This document shows, piece by piece, positions 45,001 through 54,723 of a stretch of DNA of 64,000 nucleotides. Position numbers and translations under genes: made by a program. Every line of letters begins with the position of its first letter. The stretch's first letter is position 1. The notes below the pieces were generated by a model that had not been told where the DNA came from, ran no database searches, and saw only the letters and a program-made list of their open reading frames with translations. This DNA comes from Adonisia turfae CCMR0081 (GTDB taxonomy: Bacteria; Cyanobacteriota; Cyanobacteriia; Phormidesmidales; Phormidesmidaceae): NCBI RefSeq assembly GCF_011009555.1, contig NZ_QXHD01000004.1:1140889-1204888 (forward strand), in the 5' to 3' direction.

Positions 45001-48000
45001 TCTGAACTGAAGCAGTGGCTGAGAAAAACTTTGCCCGGCTATATGATTCCATCGATTTTTATATCTTTAGAATCCATGCCCTTGACACCGAATGGCAAAA
45101 TTGACCGTCGGGCTTTGCCCACTCCTGATGCCATTCACCATAACCTAGGGCAATCGGTTGTTGCTCCTCGTGATGAAATCGAAGAATCCATTGACAGGAT
45201 CTGGGCTCAGGTTTTAGGAATTGGGGAAATTAGTATCCATGATAATTTCTTTGAACTCGGTGGACATTCCCTAATAGCGACTCAAATTATCGCTCGAATT
45301 GAAACCACATTGGGAATCGAATTATCTCTTAGCAATTTATTTGATACACCAACGATTGCCGAACTTGCAGTTGCCGCTAAAGCAGCACTGCAAATGACGC
45401 CCCACTATAATTTACCCCCTATTCAGAAGAGTCCCCACAGCGATCAGCTACCGTTATCGTTTGCTCAGATTAGATTAGTATTTCTACAAAAGTTGCAGCC
45501 CAATAATCCCTTCTATAACATCGCTACATCAATACGTTTACAGGGAATACTCAACGTCGATGTTTTAGAACAAAGTCTGACTGAAATCCTCAGGCGTCAC
45601 GACATTTTACGGACTCGATTTCTTGACAAGGATGAGAAAACCTATGCAGTTGTTTCTCCCTTTTCAAACTTTGAACTACCACTCGTGGATTTGAGTAAGT
45701 TCTCTAATATTGAACAAGAGACCAAGATACAGCATTTAGCAACAGAAACAGCCTGTCAACCGTTTGACTTAAATGTTGATCAACTTTTTCGCTTTAAACT
45801 TCTGCGATTGAGCACAGCCGACCATCTGATGGTACTAACCATGCATCATAGTATTGCAGATGGTTGGTCAAGCAATATATTGATGCGTGAACTGTTGGCA
45901 CTTTATAACGCTTTCTCCACAGGTCGGCCTTCATCATTACCAGAGCTACCAATTCAGTACGTAGATTTTGCACTTTGGCAAAAGCAGTACTCACAGGAAG
46001 CTTTTTGGGAATCTGACTTAGCTTATTGGAAACGACAACTCGCTGATGCGCCAACTCTATTAGCATTACCCACGGATAAGCCACGACCCTCAGTTCAGAC
46101 ATTTTCAGGTAACGCGCAACTATTCACACTATCCAAGAAGCTTGCTAAAGCACTTAGAACACTCAGTCAACAGTTTGAAGTGACACTCTTTATGATGCTG
46201 TTAGCAGCATTGAAAGTCTTACTTTATCGCTACACTAGCATGACGGATATTCTGGTGGGAGTTCCCGTTGCCCACCGGAATCGAATTGAGATTGAACCGT
46301 TAATCGGGTGTTTTGTAAATACGTTAGTATTGCGAACTGATTTATCTGGAGATCCTAGCTTTCAAGATTTATTGGAGCGAGTACGAAAGGTTTCTTTAGA
46401 GGCCTATACTCATCAGAATTTGCCCTTTGAAAAATTACTAGAAGAACTAAAGTTAGAACGAAATCTAGGACATTCTCCATTATTCCAGATAATGTTTTCC
46501 TTTGAAGATACGCTGGAATTGAATTTTAACGCGGCTGACCTGTCCATTGATATTTCACCCATTGATACCAATACTTCAAAGTTTGACCTGAGTCTTAATA
46601 TGGTTGAGACCGAATCAGGTTTGATGGGCAGGTTAGAATACAATACAGACATTTTTGAGATAGATAGGATAGAACGTCTGATTGGGCATTTTGAAGTACT
46701 GTTGGAAAGCATTGTAGCGGCACCTTCTCAACCTATTAGTGAGCTATCGCCATTAACTTCTGTTGAAAAGCAACAGTTTCTTAATTGGAATAATACTAAA
46801 ATAGACTTTCCTCGTAATTCATGTATTCATGAGCTGTTTGAAGCTCAAGTTGAGCAATCCCCTGACTCAATTGCAGCTGTATTTGATGGTCAGAAACTGA
46901 CCTATAGTGAATTAAATCAGAGAGCAAATTATCTGGCGGACTATTTGCAAACTTTAGGTGTTAAACCCGATATGCTAATTGGGGTGTATCTGGAACGCTC
47001 TCTAGATATGTTGGTAGGAATGCTAGGTATCCTCAAAGCTGGTGCAGCCTACTTACCGCTCGATCCCAGTTATCCCCAGGAGCGACTCTCATCGATTGTA
47101 TTAGACTCCCAGGTTTCAATCCTACTAACTCAGCAACATCTCATCGGACAATTACAATTGCTGGATCATCCTGCCCATGTACTTTGTCTAGATACGGAGT
47201 GGGATCTAATTAGCCAAACAACTCCCTACAGTGAAACGAAACCCAAGCATTCTGATCATTTAGCCTATGTAATTTACACATCGGGCTCCACAGGAAAACC
47301 TAAAGGTGTAAAAATCACCCATCAAAATGTGGTCAATTTACTGGTGGCAATGCAGCACGAGTTCCAGATTATCCCTACAGATATCCTGCTGAGTGTAACC
47401 TCTATATCTTTTGATATGTCTGTTGTGGAACTCTTCTCACCCCTGATAACAGGTGCCTGTGTTGTTATTGCCAGTCGTCAGGTTGCCATGGATGCTCAGC
47501 AGTTGAAGCAATGTCTTACAACTTCTAACGCGACCTTGATGCAAGCAACACCAGCAACTTGGCGTTTGCTCCTGGCTGCTGGATGGCAAGGTCATCACGT
47601 CCAGCTTAAGATTCTTTGTGGTGGCGAAGCTTTATCTCGTAATTTAGCGAATCAACTATTAGATAGGGCAACCGGTGTCTGGAACTTGTATGGTCCAACG
47701 GAAATCACTGTTTATGCTACGGCTCATAAGATAGATGCTTCACAGTTGTCCAGTCACACAGTTGCGATTGGTCGGCCGATTGCGAACACACAAGTATTGG
47801 TGTTAGATTCCTTAGGACAGCCAGTGCCCGTTGGTGTACCTGGTGAACTGCATATCGCAGGGATAGGAGTTTCACAGGGATATTTGAACCGCCCCGAACT
47901 GACAGCTGAAAAATTTATCTCTCACCCACAGGCCGGTAGGCTCTATAAGACAGGCGATTTAGTACAGTTCTTGCCAGATGGAACTCTTGAATACCTAGGG

Positions 48001-48693
48001 CGCAACGATCATCAGGTCAAACTACGCGGTTTCCGAGTCGAGCTAGGGGAAATTGAAGCAACCCTACTTACCCATGTCGCTGTTCAGGAAACAGTTGTCG
48101 TTGCTCAAGGAGATTCGAGCGACAACAAACGGTTGGTCTGTTATGTTGTTGCGGCTAAAGACCTCTCAACGTCTGGCACAACCATTATCAACGAACTACA
48201 ACAGTTTCTTAGAAGCCAACTGCCCGACTACATGGTACCGTCGGCATTTGTCATGTTGGAGGATCTCCCGTTAACACCCAATGGTAAAATAAATCGTTTA
48301 GCTTTGCCTCAACCGGATAAGCAAGCAACTTCAGACGCACCTTATACAGCACCTAAAACATCAATTGAACGTAAGATTACCTCGATTTGGCAAGAGGTTT
48401 TACAGTTGGAAGATATTAGTACAAATGCTAATTTCTTCCATTTAGGGGGACATTCTTTGCTTCTGGTAAAGATGCAAATTCTCCTTAATAAGGATTTAAA
48501 TCAGAATCTTAAAGTCGTGGATTTATTTCAATATCCGACTATTAAGTTACTGGCAAATTACATTAGCCAATCGCATCATGCCATCACTTCTGGGCAGCAA
48601 GCACAAGATCGAATTATCGCTCGTCAAGGGCGTCGATTTGCGATCTCACAAACCCGGCAACTGAGAAAACAGTATAGAACAACTCAACAGTGA
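42037..48693 (+). CDS. NRPS: docking-C-A-T-C-A-T (two modules)
   Basis: 2218 residues. TubC-type docking 1-55; C1 ~75-500 with MHHLIADGWS near 207; A1 from ~534 (YIIYTSGSTGQPKG ~679; GRIDHQVKIRGFRIELGE ~926); T1 FELGGHSL ~1073; C2 from ~1138 with MHHSIADGWS; A2 from ~1598 (YVIYTSGSTGKPKG ~1742); T2 HLGGHSL ~2135. Both C domains keep the HHxxxDG motif. My reading of the A1 specificity positions is D-P-L-V-L-G-N-V-V-K (core FDPCVLE) and of A2 D-M-V-Q-L-G-L-V-Y-K (core FDMSVVE). I cannot assign either to an amino acid. No epimerase or oxidase domain is present. The start overlaps the previous stop (ATGA), and a strong AAGGAGGT lies between this gene and the next. Confidence 0.92.
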   Translation: MSSIQEFLLELSEKDIRLWLEGDSLCCNAPHDVLTPALRDKLAQHKSEIISFLSQTMTAAAVKVNTISPAPSDSVLPLAPNQQGLWFIEQLDNNLATYNQTFAVALEGQLDVHVLERSLQEVIARHAILRTNFVSRNGKPVQVIQALNDFQLSQVDISHLAEVDRRAEIEQFTIAEVQRPFNLAQEQLFRISLFRLENKSHVLIFIMHHLIADGWSSGVIIQELGTLYEAFLVGNPSPLPALSVQYADFAYWQQQQLETVLEKHLNYWLQQLNGAPPLLQLPTDRPRQVIQTNRGKATTLTLGADLTRSLKQLSQQHGVTLFTLLLTAFQVLLHRYTHQTDLCVGTTISNRDNRSLESLVGYCVNTVVIRTQPSGNSSFRDFLKHVQQIVFEAQEHKDLPFHTLVEKLQPQRDRSYTPLFQAVFVLESLGIEQIESGGLTLSRWETPVAIAKFDLSLSMQETTGGLIGRFEYNTELFDDATIRRLIGHFQTLLTAIVANPAQCLSNLPLLTNAERQQLVKWNNNTFTNISYERCIHELFEEQVEKTPDAIAIVFRNQQITYRELNQRSNQLAHYLQTLGVGSNSLVGICLERSPELVIGFLAVLKAGGAYVPLDPEYPQERLRFMLSDAQVSILLTQQTLLPSLSFFQERILCLDAVVQAFDQASNANPDSKVTAENLAYIIYTSGSTGQPKGVLIPHKGLLNLVFWHHSTFKISTCDHVTQIFGLAFDPCVLEVYPCLTAGATLYLVEPDILRSPRNLQSWLLENSITVTAVVTPLAEALLSLDWPTQTALRVMLTGGDKLKQYPSENIPFTVINNYGPTENTVVTTSGIVTAKLEQHWAPSIGKAINNVQTHVLDSQMQPVPIGIPGELYIGGTNLAKGYLNRPDLTEKSFISGKSIAHLTESSSAYLYKTGDLVRYRPDGNLEFLGRIDHQVKIRGFRIELGEIEAALTTHPATEQAVVILRDDESSNQQLVAYLVYQGVAIPNSSELKQWLRKTLPGYMIPSIFISLESMPLTPNGKIDRRALPTPDAIHHNLGQSVVAPRDEIEESIDRIWAQVLGIGEISIHDNFFELGGHSLIATQIIARIETTLGIELSLSNLFDTPTIAELAVAAKAALQMTPHYNLPPIQKSPHSDQLPLSFAQIRLVFLQKLQPNNPFYNIATSIRLQGILNVDVLEQSLTEILRRHDILRTRFLDKDEKTYAVVSPFSNFELPLVDLSKFSNIEQETKIQHLATETACQPFDLNVDQLFRFKLLRLSTADHLMVLTMHHSIADGWSSNILMRELLALYNAFSTGRPSSLPELPIQYVDFALWQKQYSQEAFWESDLAYWKRQLADAPTLLALPTDKPRPSVQTFSGNAQLFTLSKKLAKALRTLSQQFEVTLFMMLLAALKVLLYRYTSMTDILVGVPVAHRNRIEIEPLIGCFVNTLVLRTDLSGDPSFQDLLERVRKVSLEAYTHQNLPFEKLLEELKLERNLGHSPLFQIMFSFEDTLELNFNAADLSIDISPIDTNTSKFDLSLNMVETESGLMGRLEYNTDIFEIDRIERLIGHFEVLLESIVAAPSQPISELSPLTSVEKQQFLNWNNTKIDFPRNSCIHELFEAQVEQSPDSIAAVFDGQKLTYSELNQRANYLADYLQTLGVKPDMLIGVYLERSLDMLVGMLGILKAGAAYLPLDPSYPQERLSSIVLDSQVSILLTQQHLIGQLQLLDHPAHVLCLDTEWDLISQTTPYSETKPKHSDHLAYVIYTSGSTGKPKGVKITHQNVVNLLVAMQHEFQIIPTDILLSVTSISFDMSVVELFSPLITGACVVIASRQVAMDAQQLKQCLTTSNATLMQATPATWRLLLAAGWQGHHVQLKILCGGEALSRNLANQLLDRATGVWNLYGPTEITVYATAHKIDASQLSSHTVAIGRPIANTQVLVLDSLGQPVPVGVPGELHIAGIGVSQGYLNRPELTAEKFISHPQAGRLYKTGDLVQFLPDGTLEYLGRNDHQVKLRGFRVELGEIEATLLTHVAVQETVVVAQGDSSDNKRLVCYVVAAKDLSTSGTTIINELQQFLRSQLPDYMVPSAFVMLEDLPLTPNGKINRLALPQPDKQATSDAPYTAPKTSIERKITSIWQEVLQLEDISTNANFFHLGGHSLLLVKMQILLNKDLNQNLKVVDLFQYPTIKLLANYISQSHHAITSGQQAQDRIIARQGRRFAISQTRQLRKQYRTTQQ

Positions 48694-48735
48694 GTGAGGG
48701 CAGATTAGCTATTTATTTCCAAAGGAGGTTATTCA

Positions 48736-51700
48736 ATGAATCCAGTCCAGTCATCAAACTTTAATGGTTCCGAAATTGCTATTATCGGCATGTCCTGTCG
48801 ATTTCCAGGCGCACCTAATATTGAAGCATTCTGGCATAATTTGTGCCATGGCATAGAATCTATTTCTCGATTTGATACTCAAGAATTAATAGACGCTGGA
48901 GTGGATGCAAAGCTAGTCAATCATCCAAATTATGTTAAAGCTAATAGCATTTTGTCAGATGTTGAATGGTTTGATGCTTTTTTCTTTGACACCAGTGCCA
49001 GAGAAGCAGAAAGGATGGATCCGCAACATCGTCTCTTTTTGGAACAAGCCTGGGCAACGTTAGAGAATGCTGGCTATAGTTCTGAGAACTATTCAGGTGC
49101 CATTGGTATCTACGCTGGATCTAGCACCAACACCTATTTGCTAAATAATCTGTATCCCACTGTTGATACCTCAGACTCTGCTAGCATCTTTCAATTAATG
49201 ATAAGTGGCAATAAAGACTTTTTACCCACCCGTACCTCCTATCACTTAAATCTAAAAGGTCCAAGCGTTAATGTTCAAACAGCCTGTTCGACCTCGCTAG
49301 TGGCAGCCCATTTAGCATGTCAAAGCTTGCTCAATGGTGAGTGTGATATGGCATTAGCTGGGGGAGTTACGGTTCGTGTTCCTCAGATAACAGGCTATCT
49401 TTATCAGGAAGGTCTTGTCCTATCACCGGATGGCCATTGTCGTGCTTTTGATGCTGAAGCAAAGGGTGCTATCGGTGGCAATGGCGTCGGTTTAGTTCTC
49501 CTTAAGCGCTTAGAGGATGCCCTTGCCGATGGTGACTATATTCATGCTGTTATTAAGGGGTCTGCAGTCAATAATGATGGCTCGCTAAAAGTCGGTTTTA
49601 CAGCACCGGGTGTCGATGGCCAAGCAAATGTCATCAGAGAAGCACAGGCCATTGCCCAAGCTGCCCCTGAAACAATCACCTATGTAGAAGCCCATGGTAG
49701 TGGAACGCATTTAGGTGATTCAATTGAGATTGCTGCTTTGACTCAAGCCTTTGCTGGATGTTCTAAAGACAATCAGCCTTGTGCGATTGGCTCCGTCAAA
49801 ACAAATGTAGGGCATTTGGATGTTGCTGCAGGGGCGGCAGGGTTAATCAAAACAGCCTTGGCACTCAAACATAAATTAATTCCCCCCAGCTTACATTTTA
49901 AGCAGCCTAATCCACAGATTGACTTTACGAACAGCAACTTTAAGGTTAATGCTCAGCTTTCAGAATGGGAAACCAATAACACACCTCGACGGGCAGGTGT
50001 AAATTCATTTGGTATTGGCGGCACCAATGCCCATGTGGTGTTAGAAGAAGCGCCATTGATGGAAAAGTCTAGCTCATCTCGTCCATGGCAATTAGTTATG
50101 CTGTCTGCCAAGACCAGTTCTGCCCTGGAGACGATGACGGCCAATTTCACCGACTTCCTAAAACAGAACCCTGATGTGAATTTAGCCGATGCTGCCTACA
50201 CACTTCAAATGGGGCGTCGAGTCTTTGATTACCGCCGCATGGTGCTTTGTCATGATGTTGAAGATGCGCTCAGTGCATTTCAAAATCCTCAACGGATATA
50301 CAGCAGCATCTCAGATAACAACCAGGCTGATGAGGCCACTATTGCCTTCATGTTTACAGGCTTAGGATCCCAATACATCAATATGGGATGGGATTTATAT
50401 CAATCTGAAGAAGCTTTTCGGGAACAAATTGATCGCTGTTGTGACTACCTCAAGCCTCTCCTTCAACTTGACTTGAGAGATGTGATCTATCCCAATCGAA
50501 ATCAAGAGATGGATACATCTAAAGATCCTGAACCACCGGTAAACGTATCATCATCTCAGTCTGGTATTAATCTCCGTCAGATGCTGGGGCGAGGGGAAGA
50601 GAAACCTGATGAAGCTACCCAGACTTTAAATCAAACCTATCTTACCCAGCCGGCAGTTTTTGTCATTGAATATGCGTTGTCAGCCCTATGGCAATCATGG
50701 GGCATCAATCCTACGGCGATGATGGGATATAGCATTGGTGAATATGTTGCTGCTTGTTTATCTGGCGTTTTGTCCTTAGAAGACGCTCTGACCTTAGTAG
50801 CGAAACGAGCCCGGTTGATTCAAGATTTGCCGAACGGAGCAATGCTGGCTGTTCCACTTCCAGAGCAAAAGGTTCATCCACTACTCAGTGAAAAGATTTC
50901 TTTATCCGCTATTAACGGATCTTCAGCCTGCGTTGTCGCTGGTGAAACCGAAGCCATTGATGCATTGGCAGAGCAAATAATGAGCCAAGGTATCGCCTGT
51001 CGTCGGCTAGCAACATCCCATGCTTTCCACTCCCATATGATGGAGTCAATTGTCCCCTCTTTCACTAAAATATTTAGGAATATTAAGCTCAATACGCCTC
51101 AAATTCCTTATATATCAAACCTAACCGGAAACTGGATTACTGCCCAACAAGCAACCGATCCCAATTATTGGGTCCAACATCTTTGTCAACCCGTCCGGTT
51201 TGCAGATGGCGTTACGGTATTACATCAACAGCAACACTCGGTGTTATTAGAGGTTGGACCAGGACAAACATTAAGTAGCTTGGCATTGCAATGTTTAGGT
51301 ACGCAGAAAAATCAAGTAACCGACATCTTATCTTCATTACGTCATGCATACGATCGGCAATCCGATACTGCGTTCTTACTAAACAACCTTGGACAGCTTT
51401 GGCTGTCAGGCATCGAAATCGATTGGTTAAGCTTCTACAGCAATGAACGTCGCCATCGGCTTCCTTTGCCAACATATCCTTTTGAACGCCAGCGATATTG
51501 GGTTGAACCTCAAGCAGTAGCATCCCCTCAATTACTCTTGTCCGCATCAGACAGATGGGCATTACTAGTACAAGCTGGTCAAATACAGGCAAAGAATGGA
51601 TTAGCTACTGTGGATGAGTCCACCCACATAGCTAATAAACAAGCCTTGGATCAGCTCTGTGTTGCTTACATCAATATGGCGTTTAGACAATTAGGCACTT

Positions 51701-54672
51701 TCCTGGACGCAAAAAGTCGATATACGATGGCGGATTTAGTGGAAAAAAGCCACACAATTCCTCGTTATCATCAACTATTAGAGCGTTGGCTGGCGATATT
51801 ATTAGAATCTGGCCAGTTAGAGCAGGAGGATAACTATTTCACTCATCTTGCTCCTTGCTCAAGGAACACCATTCAGAATCATCTGGCTGATGTCAAAGCA
51901 AAATGGGCAAAGAATCTAAACTTTGTAGAGCTTGTCGAAAACTGCGGTGAAAATTTAGCAACAGTCTTCACAGGACAAAAAGAACCCTGGGATATTCTCT
52001 CAAAATTAGTTAACCAAATCCAAGATGAGTATAGCTTAGAGCTTCCAGAGGTTTATTATTATAAATCAATTATCCGCGCTATTTTAGCTCAGTTGATAAA
52101 ATCATTGACGCCTCAAACAGAGCTTAAAATTCTAGAAGTTGGAGGTGGTGCTGGCATCACAACAGCTGAATTACTACCAGTATTACCCCCAAAACAAACC
52201 AGCTATACATTTACTGATGTTGGTCGTTTATTCTTGACTCAAGCACAAGAGAAGTTTAAGGATTACTCATTTGTTGAATATGATTTCCTAGACATCGACC
52301 AGCCTTCGCAAGAGCAAGGATATTCATTACATCATTTTGACGTTATCATCGGCTCAAATGTTCTCCATGTGGCCCGCAATTTAGAGAAAGCCCTTGAGAA
52401 TGTTCGATCTTTGTTGGCACCTGGGGGTATCCTTGTTATCTGGGAATTTACTCAACCTCAGCTTAATTTTGATATTGCTGATGCTCTGTTGATGAATCCG
52501 GTTGATGAGAACGATAACGATCGCAACATGGGTAATCCCTTTGTGTCAAAAGAGCAATGGCAGGCTGCACTAAAGCGCCATGGATTTGTTGAGGTGGAGG
52601 CATTCTCTGCAACCGAAGTATTTGGGCAACAAATATTTGTTGCCCAAGCAGACTCACCTAGCACATCCAGTACGCCCGATGCTTTTACGACAACGTCTAC
52701 AACTACTGCTCAAAACACGTTTAATCCACTGGGTAGAAAATCGGATATTGCTGATTGGTTTTATATCCCTGCTTGGACACGCTCATCATTATTGCGACCT
52801 GCGATCGCGACAAAATCAGCTGTCGATCCAGAATGCTGGCTTGTATTTGCAGATGACTATGGCTTAGGAGTTCAGTTAGGACAATCGCTCCAAGAATCAG
52901 GCCATGATGTTGTGATGGTTAAGGTTGGCGATTACTTTGACTGTCCGCAGACTACAGATGCAGAAGGCAAACATCATTACAGCTATACACTCAATCCAAA
53001 TCAGCTAAACGACTACAGCTCTCTATTCCAGGCTCTCCAACAGGCTAATTTAACACCCACAAAAGTTCTACATCTTTGGAGCATCACTTCATCTGAACAG
53101 CCGCTAACGTTAGCGATTGAGAACTTTCAGGCAGTGCAGCATTTCGGACTTTATAGCTTAATGTGCATTGCCCAAGTCATGGGTAAGCAGACTAATCACT
53201 CTAATCCTTTACAGCTAACGGTGATCTCTAACCAGATACAGTTGGTCAATGGAGACGAAAAACTACAGCCAGAACAAGCACCTCTCCTTGCCGCCATCAA
53301 GGTTATTCCTCAAGAATATGAGGATATTGGCTGTCGCCTCATTGATATTGACTTACCAGAAAATAATCAGCCAATAGTTGCAGAGCGCGTTTCTCAACTA
53401 TTGCAAGAGATTACCACCCCAAGCATGGAAACTATAGTTGCCTATCGAGAGCGTCACCGTTGGCTACCAATTTTAAAGGAGACACCTCTAAAGAGCATTG
53501 AGGATGGGCAAACTCGCTTCAGGCATCACGGCGTTTATTTGATCATCGGTGGACTGGGATATCTTGGGTCGCTAATAGCAGAACACTTAGCACAAACTGT
53601 GCAAGCCAAGTTGATTCTGACGGGTCGCTCAGCCTTACCAGCCAGGGAAGAATGGGCTGAATGGTTGGCAGCCCATGAAGATGAAGATGATATCATCAGC
53701 CGTAAAATTCATAAGATACAGTCATTAGAAGCATTAGGAGCCAACGTATTATCGATTCAAGCCGATGTCGCCAACCTTCAGCAAATGCAAGTCGCTTTAA
53801 CCCAGGCTGAACAAGCATTTGGTCCGATCAATGGCGTCATTCATGTAGCTGGTCTCAATACCTCCGAAGGTGGCTTATCTCTCATCGAAGCAGGCATTAA
53901 CCAAAATCAATTCGAGCAAAACTTCCGGCCCAAAGTCTACGGAACTTGGGTGCTAAGCGAAATTTTACAAGATAAGGATTTAGATTTCTGTTTGCTAATG
54001 TCCTCTTTATCTTCTGTTTTGGGCGGCCGAGGTACAATTGACTACACAGCAGCAATGTTCTTTGTAGATACATTTACACATTGGCACAATCAACGGTCTT
54101 CTATCCCCTGGATAACAACAAATTGGGGATTTTGGAAAATAGGTGAGGCAGAAGCCTCGCGTCAGTTTTTAGCTCAAAATTGGGGTGACCTCGGTCTGAT
54201 GCCACAAGAAGGAATCGAGGCATTGGAACGCATTCTTCTCTGGGAAAACTTAAATCAAGTATTGATCTCTCCAGGAAACTTAAAGGAGATGATCAACAAG
54301 TGGGGAAACCCTGAGTCTTCAAAGGAAGATGCTGCGCAAGCTGTAAATACATTAACTCAGCATACGCGACCCAATCTAAAGACTGCTTATGTTGCTCCAG
54401 AAACCGATCTGGAGCATAAATTGGCTGATATCTTCAAAACAGTTTTAGGCTTTGAGCCTATCGGTATTCATGATAATTTCTTTTATCTAGGGGGCGATTC
54501 ACTCATTGGGATTAAATTAATTTCCCAAATCAACGAAGTATTTGAAGTTGACTTATCTCTTCGTCTGCTATTCGAGGCACCTTCCATTTCAGAACTCGAA
54601 TTACTAATCGAAAAGATGATCATTGAAGAACTTGCATCACTTACAGAGGAGGAAGTCAAATCAGCCCTGTAA
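48736..54672 (+). CDS. Type I PKS: KS-AT-C-methyltransferase-KR-ACP (first PKS module)
   Basis: 1978 residues, AAGGAGGT 7 bp before the ATG. KS with Cys in VQTACSTSLV (~182), His in EAHGSGTHLGD and TNVGHLDVAAG. AT from ~539 with GYSIGEYVA (usual GHSIGE) and TSHAFHSHMME, the HAFH type associated with malonyl units. An insertion of ~40 residues (near 590-640) lies between the two AT lobes. C-MT ~985-1320 with ILEVGGGAGITT (~1133). KR with GGLGYLGSLI (~1604), Ser in SSLSSVLGG and Tyr in DYTAAMFF. The Asn that normally follows (YxxxN) is Met, so reduction may be impaired or altered. ACP LGGDSLIGI ~1919. Expected product: one ketide added and alpha-methylated (possibly twice) as in yersiniabactin's PKS module. 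Confidence 0.9.
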   Translation: MNPVQSSNFNGSEIAIIGMSCRFPGAPNIEAFWHNLCHGIESISRFDTQELIDAGVDAKLVNHPNYVKANSILSDVEWFDAFFFDTSAREAERMDPQHRLFLEQAWATLENAGYSSENYSGAIGIYAGSSTNTYLLNNLYPTVDTSDSASIFQLMISGNKDFLPTRTSYHLNLKGPSVNVQTACSTSLVAAHLACQSLLNGECDMALAGGVTVRVPQITGYLYQEGLVLSPDGHCRAFDAEAKGAIGGNGVGLVLLKRLEDALADGDYIHAVIKGSAVNNDGSLKVGFTAPGVDGQANVIREAQAIAQAAPETITYVEAHGSGTHLGDSIEIAALTQAFAGCSKDNQPCAIGSVKTNVGHLDVAAGAAGLIKTALALKHKLIPPSLHFKQPNPQIDFTNSNFKVNAQLSEWETNNTPRRAGVNSFGIGGTNAHVVLEEAPLMEKSSSSRPWQLVMLSAKTSSALETMTANFTDFLKQNPDVNLADAAYTLQMGRRVFDYRRMVLCHDVEDALSAFQNPQRIYSSISDNNQADEATIAFMFTGLGSQYINMGWDLYQSEEAFREQIDRCCDYLKPLLQLDLRDVIYPNRNQEMDTSKDPEPPVNVSSSQSGINLRQMLGRGEEKPDEATQTLNQTYLTQPAVFVIEYALSALWQSWGINPTAMMGYSIGEYVAACLSGVLSLEDALTLVAKRARLIQDLPNGAMLAVPLPEQKVHPLLSEKISLSAINGSSACVVAGETEAIDALAEQIMSQGIACRRLATSHAFHSHMMESIVPSFTKIFRNIKLNTPQIPYISNLTGNWITAQQATDPNYWVQHLCQPVRFADGVTVLHQQQHSVLLEVGPGQTLSSLALQCLGTQKNQVTDILSSLRHAYDRQSDTAFLLNNLGQLWLSGIEIDWLSFYSNERRHRLPLPTYPFERQRYWVEPQAVASPQLLLSASDRWALLVQAGQIQAKNGLATVDESTHIANKQALDQLCVAYINMAFRQLGTFLDAKSRYTMADLVEKSHTIPRYHQLLERWLAILLESGQLEQEDNYFTHLAPCSRNTIQNHLADVKAKWAKNLNFVELVENCGENLATVFTGQKEPWDILSKLVNQIQDEYSLELPEVYYYKSIIRAILAQLIKSLTPQTELKILEVGGGAGITTAELLPVLPPKQTSYTFTDVGRLFLTQAQEKFKDYSFVEYDFLDIDQPSQEQGYSLHHFDVIIGSNVLHVARNLEKALENVRSLLAPGGILVIWEFTQPQLNFDIADALLMNPVDENDNDRNMGNPFVSKEQWQAALKRHGFVEVEAFSATEVFGQQIFVAQADSPSTSSTPDAFTTTSTTTAQNTFNPLGRKSDIADWFYIPAWTRSSLLRPAIATKSAVDPECWLVFADDYGLGVQLGQSLQESGHDVVMVKVGDYFDCPQTTDAEGKHHYSYTLNPNQLNDYSSLFQALQQANLTPTKVLHLWSITSSEQPLTLAIENFQAVQHFGLYSLMCIAQVMGKQTNHSNPLQLTVISNQIQLVNGDEKLQPEQAPLLAAIKVIPQEYEDIGCRLIDIDLPENNQPIVAERVSQLLQEITTPSMETIVAYRERHRWLPILKETPLKSIEDGQTRFRHHGVYLIIGGLGYLGSLIAEHLAQTVQAKLILTGRSALPAREEWAEWLAAHEDEDDIISRKIHKIQSLEALGANVLSIQADVANLQQMQVALTQAEQAFGPINGVIHVAGLNTSEGGLSLIEAGINQNQFEQNFRPKVYGTWVLSEILQDKDLDFCLLMSSLSSVLGGRGTIDYTAAMFFVDTFTHWHNQRSSIPWITTNWGFWKIGEAEASRQFLAQNWGDLGLMPQEGIEALERILLWENLNQVLISPGNLKEMINKWGNPESSKEDAAQAVNTLTQHTRPNLKTAYVAPETDLEHKLADIFKTVLGFEPIGIHDNFFYLGGDSLIGIKLISQINEVFEVDLSLRLLFEAPSISELELLIEKMIIEELASLTEEEVKSAL

Positions 54673-54723
54673 AACTTAGATTTTGCCCTTTCAATCAACT
54701 CTTGATGGATAAAAGTATTAACG

